64,000 nt of DNA, taken from assembly GCA_963969495.1 (NCBI GenBank), contig OZ018321.1, forward strand, positions 103,395,578 to 103,459,577, in the 5' to 3' direction. The position numbers and the translations under genes are program-made. The stretch is from Ceratothoa steindachneri. Its lineage: Eukaryota; Arthropoda; Malacostraca; Isopoda; Cymothoidae. Shown here piece after piece: positions 45,240-56,869 of the stretch. The stretch's first letter is position 1, and every line of letters starts with the position of its first letter. The notes under the pieces are model-generated. The model saw nothing but the letters and a program-made list of their open reading frames with translations. It made no database searches and was not told the DNA's origin.

Positions 45240-48200
45240 CTGGAGGGCATATTCCTTCAATGGAATTGCCGTGGACTCCGGGTCAACTGGGAGGAGCTGC
45301 GGAAGCTCGTCTCGTCCCGTTTCCCGTTAGCTATCTTTTTGCAGGAGACCATGCTAGGCGCGTGCCATCTGCCCTCCCTCCCGGGGTATAAGGGTCTTGC
45401 GACCCCACCACCGTGAGTTGGCCGGGCTGGGAGATGCGTGGTTTACACACGGCATGATGTCTCCGTTCTACCTTTCTCTTTAGATACCTTCTTTCAGGCA
45501 GTGGCTGTGCAGCTGCACCTGGATAGGAGGTATACTATCATTTCTGCGTACGTTCCACCGTCAGCTGACTTCGACGCGGGAGACTTCCGCCGCGTCGTGG
45601 CACGGTTGCCGAGGCCCTTTCTCTTGCTTGGAGATCTGAACGGTAGGCATCCTCTCTGGGGAGATTACTCAATAAATCCCAGGGGACAAGTCCTTGCCCA
45701 TCTGATCGAAGAACTTCGAGATAGGTGTCATAAATGTGGATGAGTTTATGCATCAATGCCCGAGAACTGCTTCATTTTCCTGCCTTGATCTATCTTTGTG
45801 CTCTCCCGATGCACAGCCTGATTTTGATTGGGGGGTGGTCGATGACCTCCATGGTAGTGATCACTTTCTCATTTAAATATCATTTTCAGGGCCTGAGAGA
45901 CCACCTCGGTGGTGCTTGGCGCGGGCGCGGTGGCCTGCATTTCAGGAAATGACTGAATTCTCTATCTTAGTGGAGGAATTTAGGACGGTAGATGAGGCCT
46001 TTGAGTTCTCCCGCAACCTCATCGCCGCGGGCCTGACTACTATTCCCAGAACTTCTGTCCGTTTTGCACGCTGACCACTCCCATGGTGGTCGGCCGAGTG
46101 TGAAACGGCCTTCAAAGAAAAGTGTTATGCCTACATGCGCTATAAGCGCGGCCCGAACAATTTCACTGTCGGTGAATTTCATCGGGCTAGGGCTAGGTTC
46201 CGGTATATTTCGAAGCACGCCCGCCGCTCTTCTTGGCGGGCATACGTGTCTTCACTTAACGGGAAGACCCCTCTGGCAGAGGTGTGGAAATGAGTCAAAA
46301 GGATTCGAGGCAAGTTCTCGCAGGACCCCCTTCCCGTTCTCCAGGAGAATGGGACTGCAATTTCAGATCCCGCGTACGTGGCGGAATCCTTCGCGACCGC
46401 ATTCTCTAGCCAGGATGCTGCTCCGGCAGCAGTCAAGGTTCGTCATGATGTCGCGGAAGGCCGCCGGCTCGACTTTACCTCCAGAGGCGGAGAACCCTTC
46501 AACGATAGGTTTACTGTGAGTGAGTTGCGTTCTGCTCTTGCTTCGTGCGCGGACACCGCCCATGGTCTGGACTATGTCCCGTACGCCGTGCTTCGACACC
46601 TAGGTGAGCGAGGCATGGTCTTTCTGTTAGATTTGTTCAACAGGATCTGGGTGGAGGATCTCCTCCAAGATTCCTGGCGATTCGCTACTGTGCTCGCCTT
46701 TCGCAAACCGGGGAGAGATCACTCTACTCCGGCCGGTTTCCGCCCAATCCCCCTAACCTCTAGCGTGTGCAAGTTGATAGAGAAATTGGTAAATGTTAGA
46801 TTAGCCTTTTTCCTGGGCAGCGGAGGCCATCTGTATTCTGGCACAGTGCGGCTTCCGTAAGTTCCACTCCACGTCGGATGCTCTGCTCCGACTGGAAAAT
46901 GCCGTCTGCGAGGCCTTCCTTCGTAAACAGCACTACGCCACGGTGTTTTTCGATCTGGAGAAGGCCTATGATACCACAGTGTCCTCAGTGTCACACTCTT
47001 TGCCCTGAGCATCAACGGCATCATCTCGGTGTTGCCAGGAGATGTTCTCGCTACGCTCAACCTGGATGACCTTTCGATCTCTTTTGGCACGGCCCAGATG
47101 CCAACTCTGGAGCGTCGACTCCAACAGGCATTGAACCGCGTCTCTCGCTATGCCGAAGCGCACCAGTTTCTTTTTTCTTTGGTCAAGACTAAGGTGGTGC
47201 ACTTCTGCTGCCACCCACGGCTCCACCCCAACCCAGATTTGTTTCTTAATGGAGCGCGCCGTTTCCTTGGTCTTGTATTTGACCGACGCCTCATCTGGGA
47301 GGCTCATATTCGCGCCATGTATATTTTCCGCTCTGTGGCGTTCAGCGCTTGGGGCGCTGATTAGGGCTACTCCCTTACTTTTTTATCGATCCTTTGTTCG
47401 TTCGAAGCTTGACTACGCATGCGATTTTTATGCATCAGCAGCCGAGCGTTTATTGCGGAAGGTGGACTCGATCCACCACACCGGCCTTCGCCTTGCGACC
47501 GGTGCCTTCCGCACTTTCCCCATTGAGAGCCTGTTGGTCGATGCTGGGGAGATGCCACTCGCTCTACGCCGCGTAAAATGCATCACTTGCCTGTACGCGC
47601 GTGCCCGGCGCCTCGCCTCCAACAGCTCTCACTGCATCAGCAGCTGATCTCGACGGTGCCTATGCTGCCGAGAGACGCCAGTCATACCCTAAGCCCTTTG
47701 GGTTTTTGCTTGGAAACTCCTTCGAGAGCTAGGTATAGCTATCGGGCCGGTGGCGCTCCTGGTTCTGCCCAGAACCCCACCCTGGAGGGTACCACATTTG
47801 GCAATTTGTCGTCACGCCTCTGCTCCCAAAGCTTGTACAGCTCCGGGAGTATTGCTTTCGACCTTTTTGGAGCACACCTCGTGTCACGCTGGAACCGTGC
47901 CAGTGTAAACGGATGGTTCCAAGTCCCAAGAGAGGGTTGGTCTCCACGCCGTATCCCCTCTGTTTGAAGTTAGCGGGGCTCTGCCAGGCGCTTTGTCTGT
48001 CTTCACGGCCTTGCTGGTGGCAATACACCACTCGGGACTAGAGATTACGTAACGTGCCTGGTTCGGCGCCTGGATTGTGATCTATAGCGACTCACAAAGC
48101 GCCCTGAGTGCTCTCGGGGCATTGGAATCTCCGCATTCCCTGGTTCGCGATATCCGTGACGTCACGGTTTTGGCAAGCTGGGCGGATGTCGAGATTATCT

Positions 48201-48718
48201 TCTGCTGGGTTCCTGGACATGTAGGAATTGCGGGGAATGAGCGCGCCGATGAGAGCGCCAAAGAATCCGCTAGGACCGTGCGACCGGACCAGTGTTTCGC
48301 TCTTTCTCACACCTACTACATGGCCGGAATACGGGCAGCTCTTCGGACTGCTTGCAAGATGATGGGAGACCGCCCAGGGGAACTTTCAAGTTGCATGCCA
48401 TTGCTCCGCGGCTGTTCCCATGGACCTATCTCCTAATGCCGCGACGGCTTCATGTCGCTTTCTGTCGTCTCCGAATCGGGCACACTCGTGTGACGCATCG
48501 CCATTTGATGGAGCGCTCGCCTACGCCCTATTGTGACGACTGCGTCGTCCCCCAGACTGTTTGGCAACATTCTTGTCGAATATCCCAGTCTGGGTGATCT
48601 TCGTGCACGTTACCTGTCCCGGTACCGGGGTAGGCTGGGTCGCTACCGCCTGTCGTGCACCTTGACTGGTGGACTGATAGACTTTTTGGGGGAGGCTGGC
48701 CTTCTCCCTTTTATTTAA
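45240..48718 (+). pseudogene. I-like copy E ORF2
   Basis: Endonuclease at 45240-45890 (FLQETML, LLLGDLNGRHPLWG), broken by a stop at 45416 and a shift near 45718. RT at 46560-47150 lacks the stretch between VFFDLEKAYDT and SVLSVTLFALS, so GVPQG is lost. The catalytic pair reads TLNLDDLS. RNase H at 47900-48290 has IYSDSQSAL and GNERADES, but the first Asp region is altered (VNGWF for VYMDG). The C-terminal finger (RIGHTRVTHRHL, YCDDCVVPQTV) is at about 48470-48580. The frame stops at TAA 48718. Confidence 0.8.
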
Positions 48719-48811
48719 CCAGTTTTTTTGTTATGTTTTTGTTTTTTGTTTTTTTCCTTATAGGTTGCACTAATGGCCAAGTAGGCAGTCACCAGATGAG
48801 CTCTTAAAAAA

Positions 48812-50605
48812 ACAACAAAAAAACACCTTATACCCCCAAAACTCAACTTCACTAGCAAACCACACAAATTCAGACAACTTCACTTTCATCCCAACCTCTT
48901 CCAACTTTCTTAAAACATCATTCACTAAGGTCATATGTTCTTCCATGTTCTCACTCATCACCAAAATATCATCCAGAAACACTTGTACATTCTTACACGG
49001 AAAACCACTCAACTTTACATTCATAGCATGCTGAAAAGCAGCTGGGGTGTTCGCCAACCCAAAGCTTAGGTTTCTAAACTGATAATGGCACTTTGAGGTG
49101 GAGAATGCCGTAATAGGCCTACTCTCTTCAGCCACAGGCATCTGGTAGTAACCACGTACCAGATCCATCCTAGAAAATACTCTCATTCCATACATACTGT
49201 ACACACATTCAGACACAACACTCAGGAAACTTGTCTTCCAATGTTCATTCATTCACTCTTCTATAGTCAATACACAGTCGCAAACGTCCATCTGGCTTTT
49301 GTACAGGTACAATCGGACTATTCCAGGCACTCACACTCGGCTCAATTACACCAATTCTCTCTAATTCCTCACACTGTTCCTTGATCTCTTGAGCCATGGT
49401 GGGAGGAAACTGACGAGGCCTTTGATAAATTGGCATATCTTCGCTCAAAATTATTCTGAACTCAGGCAAGCGAGCATTGCCAAAGTCCTCATCTCCTTGA
49501 TCAAGGCACCTCTTCTATTCCACAACATCCTGTAAACTTTTTGCTTCTCATATTCACTCAACTTTTCTTCCAATTTCACTTACTCAATCAAATCTTCATA
49601 CTTCCAAACATTCGACGTTACACTCACGCAAAACACACTTACATTCACCACATGTGTATCATTCTCCATATTGACCACTGTATTTAACATACCTAATTTA
49701 TCTCGCACTTTCACTCCTCTAAGACTCTTCCTTCACAGATCCGGCCAAACTTGTATACAGACATGCACATCTTTCATATCAATTATACCATCAAAGACAT
49801 TCACAACTCGCCTCAATCGATAGTTCACAGCACTACCATCCAAGACATAAATATTTCTATCATTCTCACTTATCTCAACCAGAATTCAATCCAATCCTTA
49901 CACTCAATGTTTCATTCTGCTTGACAGGCCTACACTCAATTGCATATACCTCCAGACCTTTCATGACATTCACTCTCACACTTCCATCTGGATCCACATA
50001 CCATTGACACTTCATACTTCCATTCTTCTTACATTCAATCATCTCTAAATCAGGGTGAATCTCGTTACCATTCGCTTTCAAAAACTTATAACCTAATAGC
50101 ATGTCATACTTCTTGTTTACACCTACTACACAAAATTCATCCTCATTCATCCGGACACTGGCAATCAAAACACTCTCTAAACCTTGCAACAATCAGCATA
50201 TCCTGCTCACCTAATCCAGTCCAATGATGTCCACGATCCTTAACTTCACTTACTTTCATTCCCACAAATGCTTCATAGTACACCACATTTACCTTACATC
50301 CTGTATCAATCAATGCACTTAGTTCTCATTCTCCACACTTAATTTTAACACACATATACCTATTCACTCTCTGACCCCAATTCATTCCACAATTTGACAA
50401 TCCTTCTCACATTCATCACTTGCACTCTAGAGAATTCTCCAGAAGAAACCCTCTCATTCCTTAGTTTCCCTGAGTCCTATCATCTCAATTACTCGCATCG
50501 TTCCCATCCATTCTTTCATTCATGCATCTATCACCAGTCCTACACAACCTTGTCGCATGACCTACCATTCCACATTTACCACAGGTAGTTCTTGGACTGG
50601 CACAC
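48812..50605 (-). pseudogene. Ty3/gypsy element G1, protease and RT part (3'-truncated)
   Basis: Minus strand, reading from 50605. A zinc-knuckle end (CGKCGMVGHATRLC) precedes the retropepsin at about 50330-50290, ALIDTGCKVNVVYYEAF with the DTG active site. Then come flap and tail (50192-49875) and a linker. The RT runs 49469-48830: PIYQRPRQFP, SAWNSPIVPVQKPDGRLRLC, DLVRGYYQMPV, GLANTPAAFQ and VFLDDILVM as the catalytic block. It stops abruptly after EFWGYKV, exactly where the A-tail of copy E begins. RNase H and everything beyond are missing. Stops and shifts separate the parts. Confidence 0.8.
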
Positions 50606-51620
50606 TGTGAGGGAATCCCCACGTGCAAGATCTTTAGCAGAAAGGAACTCCCATGTGCAGCAGAAGGCCCGGCTAAGCCTAAAGTGGTAAGCCTACCCCA
50701 TCACTTCCACAAGCGGTAGCCTCGAATCGAGTCCCCCACGATTCACCTTTATGCGGGCTAAAATAGCTCTGCAAGAAGATTCAAGGCCCTTCGAGAGTAG
50801 AGCTGTTTCCTGCTAACCCCCAACTCCAGGGAGAGCCTCGGACATAAATAACACTCGACTCCCCGGAAGAGACACAAGAGTTGAGAAGTCTTGCCCAGAA
50901 CCCAGAAGATTTCCCCATGGTTCCAAGTCAAGTGCTAGCAACAAAGCAAAGTGACAGCTGGGCTATTTTGTGTATTTGGAATTAGCCCCAGCCAGGAGGT
51001 AATTCCACTGAACGATCGCCCCCGAGTGATTTTCCCGACTTCTTTCATCAACTCCTGTCGAAGCCCTCCTCATTTCGGGTAGCCAAAATACCACCCCCTG
51101 GACCGGAAGTTACCCCCGTCCCCCATGCTTTTGGAGAACCGTCATCACTCCAACCTCCTGCTTTGAAGTCCGAGCAGCCTCACCTCAAGGGCAGAAGACA
51201 TCCGTAAGCCAACCCCTCTTCCCCTTTTAGTAACCTAATTGAGTTACCCCCCCTCCCCCCATTTGAATAGTCTCCTCCGGGAATACCTTAAGTTCTAACT
51301 TCATAGCCTGATTTATAACTACAATTTGCCCTTTCATTTACTGAGGTGATTTTGCCCATTAATTCTCTCAGGTAATTTTACCCATCAATTCTCTCATTAT
51401 TTTTGTGTAAATAAAATTATATTTTTGTACATGTCTCTTTAAATAACCTTGAGCTTTGTCATTGTCCATAATTTACCTGACCTCGTTGCACTCTCTCACG
51501 CTACTCAGCCCGTCTAAACTCATGGTTTTCCGTCCCTTTTGTTGGTTCACTTTCAAGTTATTGGTCCCTCCCTCATAGATATAATATGGTATTAATATAA
51601 TGTAATGTCATACCACGACA
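50606..51620 (+). mobile_element. Solo LTR (LTR2), 1015 bp, with 5-bp target duplication
   Basis: Starts tgtgagggaatcc and ends ataccacgaca. CACAC flanks it on both sides (50601-50605 and 51621-51625). Excising it with one CACAC rejoins the minus-strand gag zinc-knuckle array of G1 (LCQDVC | ASPRTTCGKCG), so the insertion is younger than G1. An aataaa signal lies at about 51411. It shares the CGACA end with LTR1 but the interiors do not match by eye. Confidence 0.85.
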
Positions 51621-53100
51621 CACACATCCTGGCATAATGCCCTATCTGCCCACTTACCACTCACTCCAAGTCCACTCATATTCACTTGACCACCTTCCCT
51701 GCAATCCCGTGCCAAGTGGCCCATTCTTCCACATCCATAACATGCTCTTTCCGTCGCATGACTACAATCTTTTATCATATGCCCCATTTGCCCACAGCTA
51801 AAGCAACTTCCTTGTGACCAGTGACAGTCAGCCCTCATGTGCCCAACTTTCTTGCACCTCAGACACCTAAGCTCATTGACTCTAGATCTACTGTCATTCC
51901 TACCATTTGTGCAACCACTATTCCAACCATTCTGCCTCTCACTCCTACTTTTATTCTCTCTCGGTTCGCGGCCAACATACACACTGCTGTTCATTCTGCT
52001 CATAATAGTTTTCCAAAAATCTCATCATCACCTCAATCGGGTTCTCTGTCAACTCATCCCAATACGACCGGAACTGGGGCAACTTATACTTGAGTTGCGC
52101 ACAGTGTGAATCGAGGCCTCCTCCCTTCCATAATCCTCAAATTCATGATCCTCTAACATCTCCAGTACATCCTCCTTCCATAGCAATCTCTCACCAGCCC
52201 ATCTCATCTTCTTTTTCCTCTTATACGTCACATACTCACCCATTTCATTTGGAACTATATTTAAAAACTTCTTCATCAGCTCCTTATTCCCATTTATTCC
52301 ATCATCTCCAAATCTCATTCCCGCCAAGGACTAAACGATGCGCATATTAATTCACATCCTCATTCTTGCCCATTCTCGCTTCCTAAACCCATTTGTCTTC
52401 TTATATTTCACACTTGTCTTCATCCTCTTACATTGCTCTATCATTCTCTCTTTCATAACCTCCCACTTAGGCTCACCCACACTCATAATCGTCCAGTAAA
52501 AATCTTTCATACGCCCATCTAGAAACTTACACAACTCTTTCACCCAAAACCAATTATTCTCTCCAAATTTTTCCTTACAATAACTTTCATACTCTTTCAA
52601 AAACATTTTCACATCGTTTGTTCCTTCCACTCTAAACTTACTTAACTTTGGCACTTTTCTGATCAATATACTCCGATGAACCTCAGCATCACTTTCACTC
52701 TCACTCACTTCTTTCCCACTTTCACTCATGCCTTCATTCAAGCTGAAATACAAGGACTCAATGCTAGCCAGTCAGGTCCTTTCCTGTTGATCTGGGCATC
52801 TAGTCTTTGGGGTCTTCTTTTTTTGGTGCCTAGTCACTTGCGGGGGTTTATTTAAGTCTGTCAATCCCTTTTTGTTCGTCATTTCCATTCCAAGTGGAGT
52901 CGAGGCTACACCCCCACCAATTGCACCTGATTCTCCCATTCTATCATTCAGCATTTGAATCAATCTTCCCTCCATTCACATCTCACTGTCTTTAACTTTA
53001 ATCCTCTCTTCCATTCTCACTTCTATCTCTCTCATTTTCCTCTTCAAACTATCATTCTCTTCTCTCAAGTGCGCATCTAAACTCATCATACTTACTCAGA
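51621..53100 (-). pseudogene. Ty3/gypsy G1 gag
   Basis: The N-terminal coiled coil (MMSLDAHLREENDSLKRKMR) starts near 53090. An acidic segment SESGKEVSESESDAEV follows. The capsid-like block at 52352-52753 (VPKLSKFRVEGTNDVKMFLK, SVGEPKWEVMKERM) resembles retrotransposon gag. A matrix-to-nucleocapsid segment is at 52049-52327. Knuckles lie at 51640-52003: CLRCKKVGHMRADC, CFSCGQMGHMIKDC and CYGCGRMGHLARDC. Stops and shifts break it at least three times. It is a homologue of G2 gag but clearly a different, diverged family member. Confidence 0.75.
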
Positions 53101-53237
53101 ATCCTATCATTCACTAAAGACACTTGCGCTCCAGTATCAATCAAACCACAGAACAACCTTTCACCAACTTTCACTCTTGCTTCCATCATATCAGGTCCAC
53201 CATGTTCGCAATACACAGAAGGAACAAGCACACCAAC
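53052..53237 (-). pseudogene. Gypsy retropepsin fragment between G2b gag and G1 gag
   Basis: Minus-strand VKVGERLFCGLIDTGAQVSL carries the DTG active site of a retroviral-type aspartic protease, followed by NDRILSKYDEFR. It starts right where the 845-bp gag duplicate ends (53236) and runs into the G1 gag start in another frame. It is therefore a separate junction fragment. Confidence 0.6.
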
Positions 53238-54080
53238 TTTCCCCAGCAGTTGTCCCACCATTCAACCTCGGACAATCTTTCTTCAAATGGCCTATTTCTT
53301 TACACTCAAAGCACTCTTTCACACTTTCCTGGCAATCCTTTATCATATGCCCTTTTGAACCGCACCCAAAACATACACCAGATGTCCACCTACATTCTGC
53401 CAACATATGACCTTTCCTTCCACACCGACGACATTCCACAATCTTTCTCCCACCATTCGGTCTCTCGTTTGCTGGGACATACCTCGGTTTCTCTCTCATA
53501 TATCTGTTCACATGCTTGAAATTCATCTGCCCCCTTCCATTCGACCACCCTCCATTTACCCATCCATTTTGCCGGCCCAGGAAGTTTGCCATCACTCCAG
53601 TTGGTGCAGCCTTCAGAGCATCCCTGTAGCTGACAAACTGCTGGGGTGGATGAAAGCTCCTGGGCTTCTTACCCCCAACATTCACACTGTACCATCCATC
53701 CTCTTCTAGATCGCTTTCATCATCAAATCGTCCATCTTCTAACAGTTCCAACACATCCTCCCACATCAACCGTTCACCTGTCAGTCTCACTCTCTCCTTT
53801 CTCTTTCCACTCAGCCATTCACTCACTTTTCGCGGGATTGTGTCCAAAAACTCCTCATCAGTGGTTTACATTCATTTATATCATCATCACCATACCTCGT
53901 TCTTGCCATACTCTCAAGCCTATGTGCATACATGTTCACACTTTCACTCTTCCCCATTCAAGCCTTCTCAAATTCATTCACCCTTTTATACTTCATACTC
54001 TCTTTCATTCGTTTCACCTGCCCAATCAATCTCTTCTTCACTACATCGTACTTTGGCTCTCCCACACTCGTTATCACACG
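53236..54080 (-). repeat. Gag segment G2b, near-identical direct duplicate of 57037-57881
   Basis: 845 bp align without gaps to 57037-57881 at a constant offset of 3801. By eye there are only about ten substitutions. The minus strand encodes gag from the capsid tail through three knuckles (CRRCGRKGHMLAEC, CFGCGSKGHMIKDC, CFECKEIGHLKKDC). Both copies share the same in-frame TGA (after EFEKA) and the same shift at the ATPRKVSEW junction. Duplication therefore came after decay. Confidence 0.85.
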
Positions 54081-54137
54081 CTCATCTTCATCCAGACAAT
54101 CATTCTTCTCTCTTATATATGAACACTTTTCAATCAC

Positions 54138-54540
54138 CTAATTGTAGTGCACACCGTTCAAACATTGCAGATGTACCACATTAGGATTCAAACCCTTCAT
54201 CTTCTCATCCTTGTACACAATCGGCCTCTCACCCCCAATGTGCACATAAACAATCACTCCATACAAACGACTCACTAAAATCAACACTTTCTGAAATGGC
54301 GGGACCCCTTGCATACACATCGCTTTCAATTCTTTCATGAAGTTCCGCACCTTTGCCATACCAATGCTTTCAGGCTTCTTACACACTTCATTCATTACCT
54401 CCTTCCTTAAATCATCCACAGTATCGGGCACTCTCACGTCTACTCCATCACTCTTCAAATCTTGCAAACCATTCCATACACTCAAACAAGGAATCACCAC
54501 CACCCTTACTCTCTTTTCCATTCATAACCCCTTTCGGCAA
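54138..54540 (-). pseudogene. OTU-like cysteine protease domain in gypsy G2a
   Basis: After RNase H (ending ADLMSRYPG) the frame reads GGGDSLFECMEWFAR. Following one frameshift, VDDLRKEVMNEVCKKPE, LVSRLYGVIVYVH, KMKGLNPNVVHLQCL and NGVHYN follow. This order, with an N-terminal D-x-x-C-L-F-type motif, a central LYG..I.V strand and a terminal HY[ND], is that of OTU deubiquitinases. OTU domains are known in some gypsy-type polyproteins. At the nucleophile position I read Ser (GDSLF) where OTU enzymes have Cys, so this copy is probably inactive. The identification rests on motif order by eye. Confidence 0.6.
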
Positions 54541-54559
54541 ATACTCAGGATCACTCACT

Positions 54560-54981
54560 CCACACACATTTTCATCATTCGTACCAGGATACCTTGACAT
54601 CAAATCAGCCACTCCATTCCGTTCACCAGGCACATATTCAATCACATAGTCAAAGTCGATCAAATCTTCCAAAGTCCTTGCAATCCTACTATCAGCCCAC
54701 TTCATACGCTGCAGATACACAAGAGGTTGATGATCTGTTTTGATCACAAACCTCACACCATACAAAAATGGATGCAACACTTTTAAACAATATCTTATCA
54801 CAGCCAGCTCTTGCTCCACAGTCGAATACTTTCGTTCTGCAACATTCATAGCCTTGGATACATACCCAATTATTCGCCTGACATTCTCTCCATTCAAACG
54901 CTGCTCTTGCATCAGAAAACCTCCCATACAATACCCACTCGCATCTGTATACACTATAATCTGGGTAAGCCAATTCAACAT
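54560..54981 (-). pseudogene. Gypsy G2a RNase H
   Basis: VYTDASGYCMGGFLMQ (first Asp), GYVSKAMNVAERKYSTVEQE (Glu and the VEQELAVI block), FVIKTDHQPLVYL (TDH) and DYVIEYVPGERNGVADLMSR (last Asp) give a complete Ty3/gypsy RNase H order. This stretch is open. Confidence 0.85.
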
Positions 54982-55266
54982 CTTCAGCCGCTGCCTCTTT
55001 CAGTCTCTCATACGCCTCATTCATCTTATCATTCCACTTGACAACCGTACTACCTTTCTTGCCCATCCACTCAGTCAGAGGCTTACTCACCAGAACAATC
55101 ACATATAAACTTTCGCTGGAACTCAATCAAACCCAAAAACGACTTCAGTTGCTTCACAGTCACCGGTTTAGGAAACATTTGCACCTTCTCAACATACTTC
55201 GGTGATTTTTGCAACCCATTCTCACTCACCATATGCCCAAGGAATTCCACTTCTTTCGCAAACCAT

Positions 55267-55866
55267 TCAACACTTCGCCACTTTTACCTTCACACCAACA
55301 CTCTCCAATGTTCTCAACACCTCATTCACCAATCTCATATGCTCCTCAAAAGTCTCAGTTATAATCAAAATATCATCTATAAACGCAATCACATTCTTAC
55401 TTGCAAACTTACTCAACGCAACATTCATTGCCCGCTGGAAGGCTCCGGGAGCATTAGCCAACCCAAAGCTGAGGTTCCGGAACTGGTAATGCCTCTTTGA
55501 GGAAGAAAAGGCAGTTACTGGCTGGCTCTCCTCAGCAATGGGCATCTGGTAATATCCCCGTACCAGATCCAGCTTCGTAAACCACTCCATCCCATGCATA
55601 CTATACACACACTCAGAAACCACACACATCGGAAACCTTTCTTTCACAGTCTTTCATTCACCTTTCTATAATCCACACACAGACGCAATCTTCCATCCGG
55701 CTTGCATACAGGTACAATTGGACTATTCCATGCACTCTCGCTCTCTTCAATCACCCCCAATTGCTCCAATTCTAAGCACTGCTCCTCGATCTCATCAGCA
55801 ACCGGACGTGGGAAATGCCTTGGCCGCTGATAGATTGGGGAGTCCTCCTTCAGAACAATCTTGAAT
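55267..55866 (-). pseudogene. Gypsy G2a reverse transcriptase
   Basis: N-terminal part at 55866-55660 with PIYQRPRHFPRP, SAWNSPIVPVCKPDGRLRLC and VDYRKVNE. A break follows, then 55647-55267 with KLDLVRGYYQMPIAEES, NLSFGLANAPGAFQRAMNV and AFIDDILIITETFEEH (FIDD catalytic pair). It matches G1 RT throughout. A TAA near 55866 separates it from the linker. Confidence 0.85.
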
Positions 55867-56266
55867 TACGGGAGCTTTGCAACCCCGAAATCCAGATCAT
55901 CCTTACTGAAGGCTCCCTTTCGTTCAAATATCATTTGATACACATCCTCCCTTTCATACTCAGTTAAACATCCATCCAATTCCACCATGCTCTTCACTTC
56001 ATTATACGTCCATTCACACATCTTTTCACCTGCAACATTCACCCTGACATCCGTACTATCATCCATACCTACCTCATTGACAGTGGAGAGGTGACCCAGT
56101 ACATCTCCAACTTGGATTCCCCTCACCTGCCCTTTCACACTGGGGTCCGCCTGCACACATACAAAAGGATCATTCATTCTCATCAAGCCATCAAACATAC
56201 AAGCAACACGCCTTACCTTATAACACGCATCCTTTCCATCGAATATCACAGTGTTCTCACCCACAT

Positions 56267-56830
56267 TCAAACTACATCCTTACTCCAACTCACTCTAACA
56301 GACACCCTTTCACCCTTCACAAGCCTTATATTCTCCATAGCAGTCACCTCAATACCAGTAAACACACTCCTCAAAACGCTACCATCTTTCCCTAAATACA
56401 ACTTATACACCCCATTTTTACCAATCTTTCTCTCAATCTGATCACTCACAGGATGCACAACTATATGATTCATTTTCATAAAATCATAGCCCAAAATCAC
56501 ACCATACTCACTACTCACCTTATCAATCACAGAAAATTCACATTCATTCATCATCATACCATGCATTCGAACAGCTGACCTTATCATTCCAATCACAGGC
56601 ACTCTCCTATTACCAATACCTACTAAACTACCCTTGCACTCAGACAGGAGGGCTTTCTCGCTAACCTTGTCATACACATCTTTATACACCAAGCTCGCCT
56701 TGCATCCAGAATCTATTAGAGCCAAACACTCAATTCCATTCAATTCCATCTTCACACTCAGACACTCATACTTCCTACCAGACAGCACTTTCACACTAGA
56801 CAGGCTTACCAACACATTACTCACACTCAT
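56267..56830 (-). pseudogene. Gypsy G2a aspartic protease and linker
   Basis: MELNGIECLALIDSGCKASL contains the DSG active site of a retropepsin, and YGVILGYDFMKMNHIVVHP is the C-terminal hydrophobic block. The frame is open for 188 codons. After a shift at about 56270 the linker continues to 55866 (KGAFSKDDLDFGVAKLP), which leads into RT. Confidence 0.8.
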
Positions 56831-56869
56831 GCACCCAGAGGATACTTCAGCAGGTACCCTCTTACCATT

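Larger units (their letters stand above)
42493..48811 (+). mobile_element. I-like copy E (near full length)
   Basis: Starts ccctgtaaggggcgcggcga like copies A and G and ends with agatgagctcttaaaaaaac. It carries all regions of the family with several internal deletions. About 115 bp is missing in ORF1 at 44283, about 170 bp in RT at 46977, and about 130 bp in the 3' UTR near 48768, which removes the left arm of the terminal hairpin. It is directly followed by a truncated gypsy RT (48812), so it either inserted there or marks a deletion breakpoint. Confidence 0.85.

Noticed and set aside
50606..51620. LTR1 and LTR2 as the two LTRs of one element
   Set aside because: Their lengths, interiors and target duplications differ. 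Each has its own 5-bp duplication.
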